From: UBA4421 sp002470275
GTDB lineage: Bacteria; Pseudomonadota; Gammaproteobacteria; Pseudomonadales; Azotimanducaceae
Direction: 5' to 3'
NCBI GenBank assembly: GCA_913052345.1
Contig: CAJXDR010000011.1
Span: 1-64,000 of the forward strand
Length of the DNA: 64,000 bases
The notes beneath the pieces were generated by a model. It saw only the letters and a list, made by a program, of their open reading frames with translations. It had not been told where the DNA came from and ran no database searches. Shown one piece after another: positions 1 through 8,769 of this stretch. A program made the translations under genes and the position numbers. Each line of letters begins with the position of its first letter. Position 1 is the first letter of the stretch.

Positions 1-109
1 CTTTGTCCAACCATGATGGCATGGGAAAATATGCAGTTGAAGGATAGATGCCGCTACAGAGAAATGACGCTAAGCTGAAAATCTTATCAGCGGCTACGGA
101 GCACCCTCT

Positions 110-1051
110 ATGTTTCCAACCCCCGAGCGCATCAGCGTCAATAACATTGAGCTGGAGGTTTATTCGGCGGGATCCGGCAGGCCTCTGATGCTATGCCACG
201 GGTGGCCCGAACACGCCTATTCTTGGCGGCACCAAATCCAACCCTTGGTGAAAGCGGGCTATCACGTGATCGTGCCTAATCAACGCGGGTACGGGCATTC
301 AAGTTGCCCCAGCGCGGTGGAGGCCTATGATATCGTCCAGCTCACGGGCGACTTGGTAGGCCTGCTGGATCACTTCGGCTATGAGGATGCCTGTTTCGTT
401 GGCCATGATTGGGGCGCCATCGTGGTCTGGAATTTGGCTATTATGCACCGCGAACGGGTGTCCGGCGTGATCAACCTGAGCGTTCCCCTTTTGCAGCGCG
501 GCACCAGCGAGTGGGTCGGATTTTGGGAGAAAATGCTAGGGCCGGATTTTTATATCGTGCACTTCAACCGACAGCCTCTGGTCGCCGACCGGGTGTTTGA
601 GCGTCATACCCAACAGTTTCTCAACAATCTCTATCGCACCAATCAGTGGGCGCACCCTGGGGTGGATTTCGGACCTGGCATGACCCTAATCAGCATGGCG
701 CAAAACCCGGAATTAAAAGAAGGCGTACCTGGCGACCCGGTAATGACGCCAGAGGAGATGCAGGTATTTCTGGATGCATTTGCTCATTCAGGCTTTACCG
801 GTGGCATAAACTGGTACCGAAACTTCAGCCGCAATTGGGAGACTGCTGGCGCCTACGAACAGCGCATTTATCAGCCAACGCTCATGATTTATGGCGACCA
901 TGACATGGTGCCTCAGGCACCCAGGCTAGGAGATTTCGTTGACCAGCTTGAGGTGTTAAACCTCCCCTGCGGGCATTGGATTCAACAGGAGATGCCCAAA
1001 GAGACAAATAGGGCCATGTTGAATTGGCTGTCCGTACACTATCCGAGCTAA
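110..1051 (+). CDS. Epoxide hydrolase-like alpha/beta hydrolase
   Basis: A 313-residue alpha/beta hydrolase of the epoxide hydrolase branch, predicted to open epoxides to vicinal diols in the cytoplasm. Visible are the oxyanion motif HGWPE near residue 30, the nucleophile elbow GHDWGA with Asp in place of Ser, two lid tyrosines (in DFYIVHF and NWYRNF) that could protonate the epoxide oxygen, a late acidic residue in YGDHDMV and the catalytic His in CGHWIQQ. The length is normal for the family and no signal peptide is seen. It converges on the PaaI thioesterase gene with an 18-base gap. Haloalkane dehalogenases share the Asp nucleophile, but the paired tyrosines favour epoxide hydrolase. The substrate is unknown. 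Confidence 0.85.
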   Translation: MFPTPERISVNNIELEVYSAGSGRPLMLCHGWPEHAYSWRHQIQPLVKAGYHVIVPNQRGYGHSSCPSAVEAYDIVQLTGDLVGLLDHFGYEDACFVGHDWGAIVVWNLAIMHRERVSGVINLSVPLLQRGTSEWVGFWEKMLGPDFYIVHFNRQPLVADRVFERHTQQFLNNLYRTNQWAHPGVDFGPGMTLISMAQNPELKEGVPGDPVMTPEEMQVFLDAFAHSGFTGGINWYRNFSRNWETAGAYEQRIYQPTLMIYGDHDMVPQAPRLGDFVDQLEVLNLPCGHWIQQEMPKETNRAMLNWLSVHYPS

Positions 1052-1069
1052 CGCCTGGGCGGCCTGGTG

Positions 1070-1531
1070 CTATGCCGGGGCCAGCATAAAGGCGGCGGTC
1101 GCTTCCGCCACCACGGCCTCGTCGTCTGCACGGATCACCAACCCCTGCATCTGGATCAGCCGACCCTTGCGTTTGAGGCACCGACCCTCCAGTCGAATTG
1201 GGGTGCCTACGGGAAGTTCAGACCGATAGCGAATGTCGGCGCGCGCCGTAAAACAGCGCTCCCCGCCTAGCCAGACCCAGTTGGCCATCACATCATCCAG
1301 CAGGCTAAATATAATGCCGCCATGGGTAACCCCGTCGTAGCCCATGTGTACTTCCCTCGGTGTGAACTCCCCTCGACAGACCTCTTCGTCAAGCCGGAAG
1401 CTGACGTTAAGCCCGATGGGATTGGAGGGCCCGCACACGAAGCACCGGTTGCTGCTGCTCGCCAACTTCTCGGCGTGGCCTTGCTCATCCCTCATGAATG
1501 CCTCTCTAGCGTAATCTTTACGGATGGGCAT
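1070..1531 (-). CDS. PaaI-type hotdog-fold thioesterase
   Basis: A single hotdog domain of about 150 residues of the PaaI/DUF4442 acyl-CoA thioesterase type, predicted to hydrolyse small or aryl acyl-CoA thioesters. The family signature CFVCGPSNPIG lies near residue 31 and the active-site helix region HGGIIFSLLDDVMA is intact. Two starts are possible. The first Met at 1531 has GGAG close upstream. Met14 at 1492 has AGAGAGG at better spacing and removes a tail that does not look conserved. The gene is monocistronic and convergent with the epoxide hydrolase-like gene. Confidence 0.85.
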   Translation of the reverse strand: MPIRKDYAREAFMRDEQGHAEKLASSSNRCFVCGPSNPIGLNVSFRLDEEVCRGEFTPREVHMGYDGVTHGGIIFSLLDDVMANWVWLGGERCFTARADIRYRSELPVGTPIRLEGRCLKRKGRLIQMQGLVIRADDEAVVAEATAAFMLAPA

Positions 1532-1644
1532 CCTACTCCACCCTAGGGAACCACTAAATAATAATCAGCTGACCGCTGCCCGCTGAGGGTCTCCGCAAGA
1601 CTGCCCATCTCCGCTATCATAGTTGTTTTCGTAGGTATTCCTCG

Positions 1645-2253
1645 GTGTTCAACGCGGATCAAATTGCGCTTGCCTTAGCACAGAACCGACCGAATTTTCG
1701 TCGGCCCAACGACCGTACCCGGGAAGCCGCCGTTGCCATCATCCTAAAGTTAAACGGAAAGGACTGTGAAACCCTCTTTATCAAAAGAGCAGAACGTGTG
1801 GGTGACCCCTGGTCGGGACAAATGGCCTTCCCTGGCGGGCACAAAGAAACCACGGACGATGATCTCTGTGCGGCAGCCGTGCGCGAAACCCAAGAAGAGA
1901 TCGGCCTGGACCTTTCCACAGCTCAATACTTTGGCGCACTAGACCATCAGCAGGCCCAGCCCAGAGGCAAGGTCCTTAACCTGATCATTGCCCCCCACGT
2001 ATTTCTGATCGAGGATCAACCGAGCCTGTCGCTTAACCAGGAGGTTGAGGCTGTTGTCTCGGCCCCGCTACCCTTGCTGGCCGGGAACTCTCTGCATGAT
2101 GTTGAGGTCATGCCCATGGCGGGTAGGCCGACCGCCTTCAATGGTTATCGCCTGCCCAGCGGGCACTTCGTCTGGGGCCTGACCTATCGAATTTTGAAGT
2201 CTTTTTTCCTGGCGGTGCAGCCAGACTGGGAACCCCCCCAAGAGATAGACTGA
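1645..2253 (+). CDS. nudL: NUDIX hydrolase, CoA pyrophosphatase type
   Basis: A 202-residue NUDIX enzyme predicted to cleave coenzyme A or acyl-CoA to 3',5'-ADP and phosphopantetheine. The NUDIX box runs from GGHKETTDDD to RETQEEIGLD near residues 73-98, with the REx2EE core intact. Just before it lies the CoA-specific UPF0035-like stretch (IKRAERVGD...MAFPGG) that separates this subfamily from other NUDIX enzymes. The start is GTG at 1645. The protein ends near the usual length. The gene converges on the YegD-like Hsp70 gene across 21 bases. Confidence 0.85.
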   Translation: MFNADQIALALAQNRPNFRRPNDRTREAAVAIILKLNGKDCETLFIKRAERVGDPWSGQMAFPGGHKETTDDDLCAAAVRETQEEIGLDLSTAQYFGALDHQQAQPRGKVLNLIIAPHVFLIEDQPSLSLNQEVEAVVSAPLPLLAGNSLHDVEVMPMAGRPTAFNGYRLPSGHFVWGLTYRILKSFFLAVQPDWEPPQEID

Positions 2254-2274
2254 CGCCCGTCAGCGGCCAAACCC

Positions 2275-3678
2275 TTAATCAGGACTGAAGTGCAGGCCAC
2301 GCTGATTGGCAATCGCCAGACCCGCCGCAACGCTGGTGAAGGGGTCATGATCCACCACTCGCCCCGGAAATCGCCCCTCCAGCAGACCTAGGACTGCGGG
2401 TATCAAGCTAGACCCGCCCGTCCGCAGCACAAGGTCTACGTCCCCATGCTGCAACCCCGCCCGGCGAACCGTTTCGTCCAGGGCATTGGCGACCCGACGG
2501 AGGGGCTCATCGATCATGGCCTCAAATTCTTTGCGGCTCAGCCTGAGCTCTAAATCCAGTTCAGGAACATCCAGGCTGGCGACCTCATGACTAGACAGCG
2601 CCGCCTTAAGATCCTTGATTCTGGCAAATAACAGGTAGCTTAAGTTCTGCTTGATAACATCCCGCAGGCGCTGGAATTTACGCACGGAAGGTCCGCCTGC
2701 TTCGATACATTCCATAACCGGCGTCGTGAATCGGTTCTGATTGAGGGTGTAGGTCACGGCCCAGTTGACCAGAGGCTCCTCAAATTCTTCAAAGGGAAAG
2801 CGCGTTTCTATCTCCTCCCGGTCAAAGCCCCGCCGCCGCCAGCGCTCGCCCTTGCCCAGCTGGGGAAAGAGTAGTTTGCGAAAGAGAATTTGATCCAGGT
2901 GATCCCCACCAAGCCCTATACCATGTGTGGCGACCACATCGAACTGCTGGCCACGACGGCGCAGGATGCAAAAATCCAGGGTGCCGCCGCCGAAGTCCAG
3001 GCAGAGCAGAGTTTCGCCGTCTGCACTGGGGTTGGTGTGTAAGAAGCTCACCGCAGCCGCCAGGGGCTCGGGATAAAAGGATCGGCTGGCAATACCCGCG
3101 TAGCCAAAGGCCTCACCGAGCCGACTGAGGGCCAGTTGATTGGAATATTTATCGCGGCCTTCAAAATTGACCGGATGACCGAGGTGAGCATCAGTCATGG
3201 ATCCAACTTCTGTTTCGATGGCCTGGCGAATCCTTAATAGCAGCGGGGTGACCAAGGCAACGAGGCGAAAGGGGTGGTCAAACACCATCAGACGCCGCAC
3301 CTGTTCATCTCCTAGAAGCCGTTTCGTTCCGCGAAATAACCTCCCCTGCAGACTGCTATCCGTGACCGGCGCACCGTAGATTTTTTGGGTCGATGTTCGC
3401 ACTTCCGCCGGGTGTTCGGCGGAACTATCGTCTACAAACTGGCTCGTCTCACCCACGACCTCTGGCACCAGCTCCACCGTGCGTCCGGTATTGTCCTGAA
3501 TGTACTGATCTACAGCGTGTTGCCCCGTTTTCGATGTCAGCGCCCGATCAATATAGGTTGCCGACGGAATAATCGGATCCGCCTGCTCTAGCTGGACTAG
3601 GGAGACCTGCTCACCATCGAATATGGCGGCAGCGGAATTGCTGGTGCCGAAATCAATGCCCACGCCACGCTCTCTCAT
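2275..3678 (-). CDS. yegD: YegD-like Hsp70 family protein, nucleotide-binding domain only
   Basis: A 467-residue actin/Hsp70-fold ATPase. Phosphate-1 is seen as GIDFGTSNSAAA at residue 7, phosphate-2 as LDFGGGTLDF near residue 226 and the adenosine motif as RTGGSSLIP near residue 422. It lacks the C-terminal substrate-binding and lid domains of DnaK, as is usual for YegD. It is therefore not a conventional foldase, and its client and role are unknown. No J-protein or GrpE gene is nearby. The start at 3678 follows GGAGAGAG at good distance. Confidence 0.85.
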   Translation of the reverse strand: MRERGVGIDFGTSNSAAAIFDGEQVSLVQLEQADPIIPSATYIDRALTSKTGQHAVDQYIQDNTGRTVELVPEVVGETSQFVDDSSAEHPAEVRTSTQKIYGAPVTDSSLQGRLFRGTKRLLGDEQVRRLMVFDHPFRLVALVTPLLLRIRQAIETEVGSMTDAHLGHPVNFEGRDKYSNQLALSRLGEAFGYAGIASRSFYPEPLAAAVSFLHTNPSADGETLLCLDFGGGTLDFCILRRRGQQFDVVATHGIGLGGDHLDQILFRKLLFPQLGKGERWRRRGFDREEIETRFPFEEFEEPLVNWAVTYTLNQNRFTTPVMECIEAGGPSVRKFQRLRDVIKQNLSYLLFARIKDLKAALSSHEVASLDVPELDLELRLSRKEFEAMIDEPLRRVANALDETVRRAGLQHGDVDLVLRTGGSSLIPAVLGLLEGRFPGRVVDHDPFTSVAAGLAIANQRGLHFSPD

Positions 3679-3861
3679 GCTAGTAACTCTCTCCTGACGC
3701 CAAGGATGGCCTCCTGGCCGCCTTCAGCAATGGTTTTATTGCAAGCAATCTGGGGTTTCCACGATTCTGATCTTCACAGATCGAACCGTACTTTGGTGGC
3801 CCGCTCACCGGAGTTCTGTGGCGAGCGGCCTTCGGCGCACGATGTTAACCGCCCGCCTGAG

Positions 3862-3968
3862 GTTTACCAACCGCAGATCGGTCCATTGAAGACTGGCAAA
3901 AAGTAGAGCGTCGTGTGGACCGTCATTGGCCTGAAATTGCCGCGCGAATTGAGAAGGTGCTAGGGTAG
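3862..3968 (+). pseudogene. Possible remnant of a coding sequence without a start
   Basis: The 294-base gap between yegD and the small Cys/His gene contains an open frame that begins after TGA (3859-3861) and ends at TAG (3966-3968). Its last part reads SIEDWQKVERRVDRHWPEIA and then ends EKVLG, which has a protein-like amphipathic, charged composition. No ATG, GTG or TTG with a ribosome site precedes it. It may be the 3' end of a decayed gene or a chance frame. No family was recognised. Confidence 0.2.
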
Positions 3969-3972
3969 GACC

Positions 3973-4167
3973 ATGACCCAACCAACGGACCTGACGGCAT
4001 TTAAACGTAAGCGGAATCGCGACCGGGCCTCCGGCAAGACGCTGTGCAAGTCAGGCTTTCACCGTTGGCAGGACGAAGCGCGGAAGCAATTCGACGTTAG
4101 TCAGGGCAAGCTGGTCAGCGTTCAGCGGTGTGAACGCTGTGGCCAGACGAAGACCGTGGTGAGTTAG
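3973..4167 (+). CDS. Small Cys/His protein, possible zinc ribbon
   Basis: A 64-residue basic protein with two potential metal-binding clusters: C-x4-H (CKSGFHRW) near residue 25 and C-x2-C (RCERCGQTKT) near residue 54. This spacing suggests a small zinc ribbon. GGTAGGA lies 4 bases before the ATG and supports translation. Its TAG stop overlaps the TAA stop of msrA on the other strand by three bases. I do not recognise a named family. A role in RNA or protein binding is only a guess from charge and Cys pairs. Confidence 0.65.
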   Translation: MTQPTDLTAFKRKRNRDRASGKTLCKSGFHRWQDEARKQFDVSQGKLVSVQRCERCGQTKTVVS

Positions 4168-4820
4168 CTGGCGTCAGCCCCTGATGGCTCAACGCTGCAG
4201 ATAGCCCCCGTACCTCGGAGTCCGCAGTAACCATTGGGCACCTTGGCCAAATATTGTTGATGGTAGTCCTCAGCGTAGTAGAAGGGCGGGGCCTTTCTAA
4301 TTTCCGTTGTGATAGCGCCATAACCCACTGCGATCAGGGCTTGCTGGAATTGGTCACGACTGTTCTGCACCCTCTCCAGCTGCTCGTCGTCGTAAACGTA
4401 GATGGCGGAACGATATTGTGTACCGAGATCGTTACCTTGCCGCATCCCCTGAGTAGGATCGTGGGCCTCCCAGAACACCTTTAGAATCTCTTCTAAACTG
4501 ACCAGGCGCTCATCAAACACCACAAGCACAACTTCGGTATGGCCCGTACCGCCACTGCAAACCTCGCGATAGGTCGGATTAGGCGTCAGCCCCCCCGCGT
4601 AGCCTACCGCGGTGGTATACACCCCTGGCATTTCCCACATGCGCCGTTCGGCGCCCCAAAAACAGCCCATCCCTATTTGAATCTGCTTAAGCGGAGCTTC
4701 AAAGGGTCCAACCATGGGGCGGCCGTGTAGGAAGTGCCCCGGAGCGACTGGCATGGCCTCTGCCCTGCCCGGCAGAGCGTTTTCCGATTCGGGCATCCTT
4801 GATTTCGCGGTTAAATTCAT
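4164..4820 (-). CDS. msrA: Peptide methionine sulfoxide reductase A
   Basis: A 218-residue MsrA that reduces methionine-S-sulfoxide in proteins and free methionine, using thioredoxin. The catalytic Cys53 sits in GCFWG, followed by AVGYAGG, GHTEVV and the C-terminal resolving cysteines in NGYCGLRGTGAIC. The N-terminal extension of about 45 residues resembles the long E. coli-type MsrA. The start at 4820 is plausible but has a weak ribosome site. It fits the oxidative-stress theme of the window but is not linked to oxyR by position. No msrB is present here. Confidence 0.95.
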   Translation of the reverse strand: MNLTAKSRMPESENALPGRAEAMPVAPGHFLHGRPMVGPFEAPLKQIQIGMGCFWGAERRMWEMPGVYTTAVGYAGGLTPNPTYREVCSGGTGHTEVVLVVFDERLVSLEEILKVFWEAHDPTQGMRQGNDLGTQYRSAIYVYDDEQLERVQNSRDQFQQALIAVGYGAITTEIRKAPPFYYAEDYHQQYLAKVPNGYCGLRGTGAICSVEPSGADAS

Positions 4821-4995
4821 AGGGGCTTCTCTTCTGTTTAAGGTTTCAGTCTAGCTTGACCCGGGGAGAGCGCTCAAGTTACCCCGAGGGGATTGATTGA
4901 TTTGAGCCCTCCTCTTTCTCGCCAAAAGTTAGCGCTCTTTGATTGCGATAACGGCCATGGTTTCATCGCCCTGTTGGGGATGCTATAAACGCCTT

Positions 4996-6744
4996 ATGCA
5001 CAGATTTATCGCATGGGTGATCATTGGGCTTTGCCTCTTCGCCTGTCAGACCAATGGCCCGCCCGTTCCGTCCGAGCCTCCACCGAGCTTGGCCCCCCTT
5101 CTTGATGCCGACCAAGCGCTACTCAGCGATCCCGATCTGGTGTCTCGCCTGCAGGAGCTGATTCCCCTGGAGCAGCAGGCGTTGGCGTTTATGGTCGACG
5201 AGCCTCTCCGGCTGGGCTCAATAGGTTCTGCTCTGATCAGCCTTTACCCCATGAGCCTGACCGGTAACCTGGCGCTATCCAGATTTTATACCTACGTGGA
5301 AGCAGAGGAGACGGCTCAGCAGTATCAGGACAAGCTGGACGCCATTCGTTTGGCTATTCGGTCCCAGGGGGACGGGAGTGCAGAAGCCCCCTTCCCGCTG
5401 CTCAGCAGTTCGGATGCTCAGGCTTGGATCATGATGGACAACGAAACCCTGAGCGGTTCCATTTTCCAGACTACCGAGCAAGTACCGCTAAAATTACTCG
5501 TGCTTTCGCGAAGGGACGACGAGCATCCATTACGCAGCACCTACTTCGATCTCTCTCGATTGATTGGCCCCATTCAGCGTAGCGAACCTAGGGCCGTCGA
5601 CGGCGAGTTTAACCCCTGGGATGCGCTGCGCCTGTTTGCAGAACAACGGGACCCTGCGGCACAGGCATCTATCGGGACATATCTGGCGAAACAACGAACC
5701 TACGACGCGGCCATCGGCTGGCTGCAGATGGCCTCCCGCAGCGATAATCTCCTGGCCCATACCATGCTGGCACGCATCTTTTGGTACCAGGCGGAATCAA
5801 CCAAGGATCGACAATCGGCAGCTTCCGATGCAGAACCTACGGTTCCGCGTGCGCCCCAGCCAACCGAGCCGCCTGGTGATGACGGTCGGGAAGGGATTGA
5901 GCCTGGAGACCGACATCAGGAGCTCATGCAGCTCTCCATAGAAAATCATCTCCAGGCCATCGCCCTGGGCTCCACGGAATCTATGTATACGTTAGCGCGC
6001 CTGTACCTAGAGTCTCCGGAGATTGCCAAGTTGGCGCCCCTCAGCGAGCAGGAGTCCATCGCCTTACTGATCCGAGCCGGCGAGCTCGGCCACCCAGAGG
6101 CTTACCTCTATCTTGCCTATCATTCTCGTCAAGGCAGGCTGCTACCGCAAAGCGACGACCTTGCTAATTTATACTACGGCAAGGCGGCAGCGCTCAAAGA
6201 CCCGGACGCCATCATTAGCTACGCCAGGTTTCTCAACGGCAACGACAGCCTTGAACCCCATGCAGAACTTATCCCCTGGCTGGAGGAGCTGGCCGACAAT
6301 GAAAACGCGGAAGCCATGGTTGTACTGGGCAACCTGAGCGCCAAGGGCATCGGCACGCGACGTTCCCCAAGACAGGCTGTTCGGTGGTACAAGCGAGCCG
6401 TCAATCAGGCACAGCAAAGTCACCACGGCAACGCCGCCATCATTAACGAAGTCGCCTGGACGCTGACGGTATCGGACATATCAGCCCTTCAGCGACGTCG
6501 CTACGCACTCTCGATCATGGATGTGCTGATGACTTCAAACCGCATGGCCCAGCAGCGGCCTGAATATATGGATACCTGGGCTACGGCCTATGCCGCCAAC
6601 GGCGATTTTCAGCGAGCGATAGAGCTACAGCGGCAGGCTATCGCTATTGCCACAGATCAGGAACGCCAGGACGTTCTGGATATTCTCAAACAACACCTAA
6701 AGAAATTTGAATCAGGTGCCGACATCACCGATCAAGCCCCCTAA
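4996..6744 (+). CDS. Sel1/TPR-repeat lipoprotein
   Basis: A predicted exported lipoprotein of 582 residues. The chosen ATG at 4996 gives a signal peptide MHRFIAWVIIGLCLFAC with lipobox LFAC. The longer frame from 4939 would bury this signal. The middle and C-terminal parts contain Sel1-like helical repeats such as STESMYTLARLYL, HPEAYLYLAYHSRQG, DPDAIISYARFL and NAEAMVVLGNLSAKGIG, with a Pro/Glu-rich linker near residues 275-300. Sel1 lipoproteins often act as envelope scaffolds, and AlgK is one example. No alginate genes are here, so the partner is unknown. Its 3' end overlaps the mnmH start by 38 bases. Confidence 0.8.
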   Translation: MHRFIAWVIIGLCLFACQTNGPPVPSEPPPSLAPLLDADQALLSDPDLVSRLQELIPLEQQALAFMVDEPLRLGSIGSALISLYPMSLTGNLALSRFYTYVEAEETAQQYQDKLDAIRLAIRSQGDGSAEAPFPLLSSSDAQAWIMMDNETLSGSIFQTTEQVPLKLLVLSRRDDEHPLRSTYFDLSRLIGPIQRSEPRAVDGEFNPWDALRLFAEQRDPAAQASIGTYLAKQRTYDAAIGWLQMASRSDNLLAHTMLARIFWYQAESTKDRQSAASDAEPTVPRAPQPTEPPGDDGREGIEPGDRHQELMQLSIENHLQAIALGSTESMYTLARLYLESPEIAKLAPLSEQESIALLIRAGELGHPEAYLYLAYHSRQGRLLPQSDDLANLYYGKAAALKDPDAIISYARFLNGNDSLEPHAELIPWLEELADNENAEAMVVLGNLSAKGIGTRRSPRQAVRWYKRAVNQAQQSHHGNAAIINEVAWTLTVSDISALQRRRYALSIMDVLMTSNRMAQQRPEYMDTWATAYAANGDFQRAIELQRQAIAIATDQERQDVLDILKQHLKKFESGADITDQAP

Positions 6745-7801
6745 CGCTCAAACGCTAGAGCTCATCAGGCAACAACCGAGCTTGCTTGATGTACGCGCCC
6801 CTAGCGAATTTGCTCACGGCCGCATGCCCGGCAGCACAAACTTACCGATTTTAGATGACGATGAGCGGATGCAGGTTGGTACCGCGTACAAGCAGGAGGG
6901 GCACGAGTCGGCCATGGCTCTGGGACATCGTCTGGTGAGCGGCCCTCGGCGTCAGCACCGCATCGACGAATGGATTGAACAATGCAGAAGCCACCCGGAG
7001 ACCCAGGTGATGTGTTGGCGAGGTGGGGAGCGATCACGGTTGGCACAGCAGTGGTTGGCCGAAGCAGGATTTCAGCAACAGCGGGTAGAGGGCGGATTCA
7101 AAGCCCTTCGCCAGGCCTGTTTGTATGTCTTGGATCATCCTGAAAAAAACTGGTGGGTGGTAAGCGGCAGGACCGGCTCTGCAAAGACGACGCTAATCGA
7201 GCGCCTACCCAACGCTATTGATCTCGAAGGTCGCGCCAATCATCGCGGTTCCGCCTTCGGCAGTCGTTTTACGCCCCAGCCCACTCCGGTCAGCTTCGAA
7301 AATCAGCTGGCCACGGACTACCTGCAGCACGAGTTTTTGGATCTAGTCGTCGAAGACGAGAGTCGTACCATCGGCCGTATGGGCCTACCCCTGGCTTGGC
7401 ATGCCTGCATGCAACAAGCGCAGATCGCCTTAGTCGAGGTGGATATCGAAGAGCGCATAGCACACATAGAATCCGAGTACGTCACGGCGGCTACCGCAGA
7501 AGCGGTCAGCCTGGGGCTATCGTCTGAGGCGGTCTGCCAACGCTATCTGAATGCGGCAACCAGAATAAGGCGCCGACTGGGCGGGCTGCGGATGGATCAA
7601 CTATGCGGCCGCATCAAGGCCGCCTTTGCCAACCAGGCAAGCCACGAGAGCTGGATCAGCTATCTGCTGTCTGAATATTACGACCCCATGTATGACTTTC
7701 AGCTAGCCAGGAAAAAAGACCGAATCGTCTACCGCGGCAATCACCAAGAGGTCATGGGCTTTCTTGCCGCCCAGCGGCAACCGCTGCCCCGTCAACAATA
7801 A
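6707..7801 (+). CDS. mnmH: tRNA 2-selenouridine (geranyl-2-thiouridine) synthase
   Basis: A 364-residue MnmH/SelU. It has an N-terminal rhodanese domain (LLDVRAPSEFAHGRMPG) with catalytic Cys in CWRGGERS near residue 104, then a P-loop domain with Walker A GRTGSAKT near residue 153. The family replaces sulfur by selenium at the wobble 2-thiouridine of certain tRNAs through a geranylated intermediate. The start is TTG at 6707 or GTG at 6716, both inside the preceding lipoprotein gene, so translational coupling is likely. No selD is in the window. The 3' end overlaps the convergent LysR gene by 50 bases. Confidence 0.93.
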   Translation: MNQVPTSPIKPPNAQTLELIRQQPSLLDVRAPSEFAHGRMPGSTNLPILDDDERMQVGTAYKQEGHESAMALGHRLVSGPRRQHRIDEWIEQCRSHPETQVMCWRGGERSRLAQQWLAEAGFQQQRVEGGFKALRQACLYVLDHPEKNWWVVSGRTGSAKTTLIERLPNAIDLEGRANHRGSAFGSRFTPQPTPVSFENQLATDYLQHEFLDLVVEDESRTIGRMGLPLAWHACMQQAQIALVEVDIEERIAHIESEYVTAATAEAVSLGLSSEAVCQRYLNAATRIRRRLGGLRMDQLCGRIKAAFANQASHESWISYLLSEYYDPMYDFQLARKKDRIVYRGNHQEVMGFLAAQRQPLPRQQ

Positions 7802-8678
7802 GCTCGGGGCCCTTCCTTGAAAACACCTTACGCACAAAGTCGATGAAAACGGACACTCTGTTGGTGGAGCGGAGGTCTGGGTGAATCAGCATCCACAGCG
7901 GGGGGCCATATCGGGCCCTCACGCTCTCGATACGCCGCAGCTTCGGGTCTGACTCAGCAATGACCGTGGGCAGAAACGCCAGCCCCAGACCCTTTCGGGC
8001 TGCCTCGGCGTGAAGCAGCAAGCTGTGGGTACTCATTGCGATCTGTGCGTCAGGCACCTCGGACCGCCGAAAGCTTCTGCAGGCTTGGCCCATCTCGCTA
8101 TGGGAGAGATATTCCAGCCAGGGCAGCGCCTCTACCACACGGGATTCCGCTTGTTCTGCTTGCTCTAAAAGACTCACCGCGCCATAGGCCGCCAACGTGA
8201 GATCGGACAGTTTTCGGCCAACCAGGGTCTCCACCGGATTGGCGGTGGCGACGATGGCAACATCCGCTTCACGGCGAGTGACATCCAGCTTGGCGTGGGT
8301 TGGGTGGATATGCAGCTGGACATCTTTATAAAGGGCTCGAAAGCGCTCAAGTTCTGGCAGGATAATGTCCATGCCAAGGACCTCTGGAATCACAACCTGG
8401 ATCGGCCCTGACAGCTTTTGATCCCGTCCCTTCAGTCGGCCCTCGATATTACCAATTTCCTCGGCCACTCGATTGACTCGACTGATAACCTCTGCACCCT
8501 CCGGCGTTATCAAAAGGCCCTTGGGCGACCGTACAAAGAGCGGCACTCCTAAGCGCTGCTCAAACAGCTCCAGCCGTCGGCTGACGGTGGAGGGGTTCAC
8601 CTCGAGCAGTGAGGACGCGCCGCGCACCGATTTAGTGGTCGCTAAGGCGCTGAAGAACTTATAATCGTCCCAATCCAT
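7752..8678 (-). CDS. LysR-family transcriptional regulator
   Basis: A 308-residue LysR regulator. The winged HTH is at residues 1-60 (SVRGASSLLEVNPSTVSRRL) and is followed by the linker helix and a periplasmic-binding-like effector domain. It diverges from the crotonase gene at 8943, with the candidate small RNA in between. An inverted repeat at 8733-8747 in that gap is a possible operator. The inducer cannot be told from sequence. The start at 8678 gives the canonical N-terminus MDWDDYKFF. Confidence 0.88.
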   Translation of the reverse strand: MDWDDYKFFSALATTKSVRGASSLLEVNPSTVSRRLELFEQRLGVPLFVRSPKGLLITPEGAEVISRVNRVAEEIGNIEGRLKGRDQKLSGPIQVVIPEVLGMDIILPELERFRALYKDVQLHIHPTHAKLDVTRREADVAIVATANPVETLVGRKLSDLTLAAYGAVSLLEQAEQAESRVVEALPWLEYLSHSEMGQACRSFRRSEVPDAQIAMSTHSLLLHAEAARKGLGLAFLPTVIAESDPKLRRIESVRARYGPPLWMLIHPDLRSTNRVSVFIDFVRKVFSRKGPELIVDGAAVAAGRQESP

Positions 8679-8732
8679 GGCGCTGCTGCCTATCGTGAGA
8701 GGGTGTCATCATCCGCCTGGTGTACTAAAAAG

Positions 8733-8747
8733 GCAACGCTACGTTGC
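8733..8747. promoter_or_regulatory. Inverted repeat, possible LysR operator
   Basis: A perfect dyad GCAACG-cta-CGTTGC lies 55 bases upstream of the LysR start. It is followed by two related half-sites (GTTACGTT and GGTTGC). Position and dyad fit an autoregulatory LysR site that could also control the divergent transcript. No binding data are available. Confidence 0.4.
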
Positions 8748-8769
8748 GTTACGTTAGGTTGCACTTATT

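Noticed and set aside
4996..6744. AlgK as identity of the Sel1 lipoprotein
   Set aside because: Only the Sel1 repeats and lipobox agree. No alginate genes are present.
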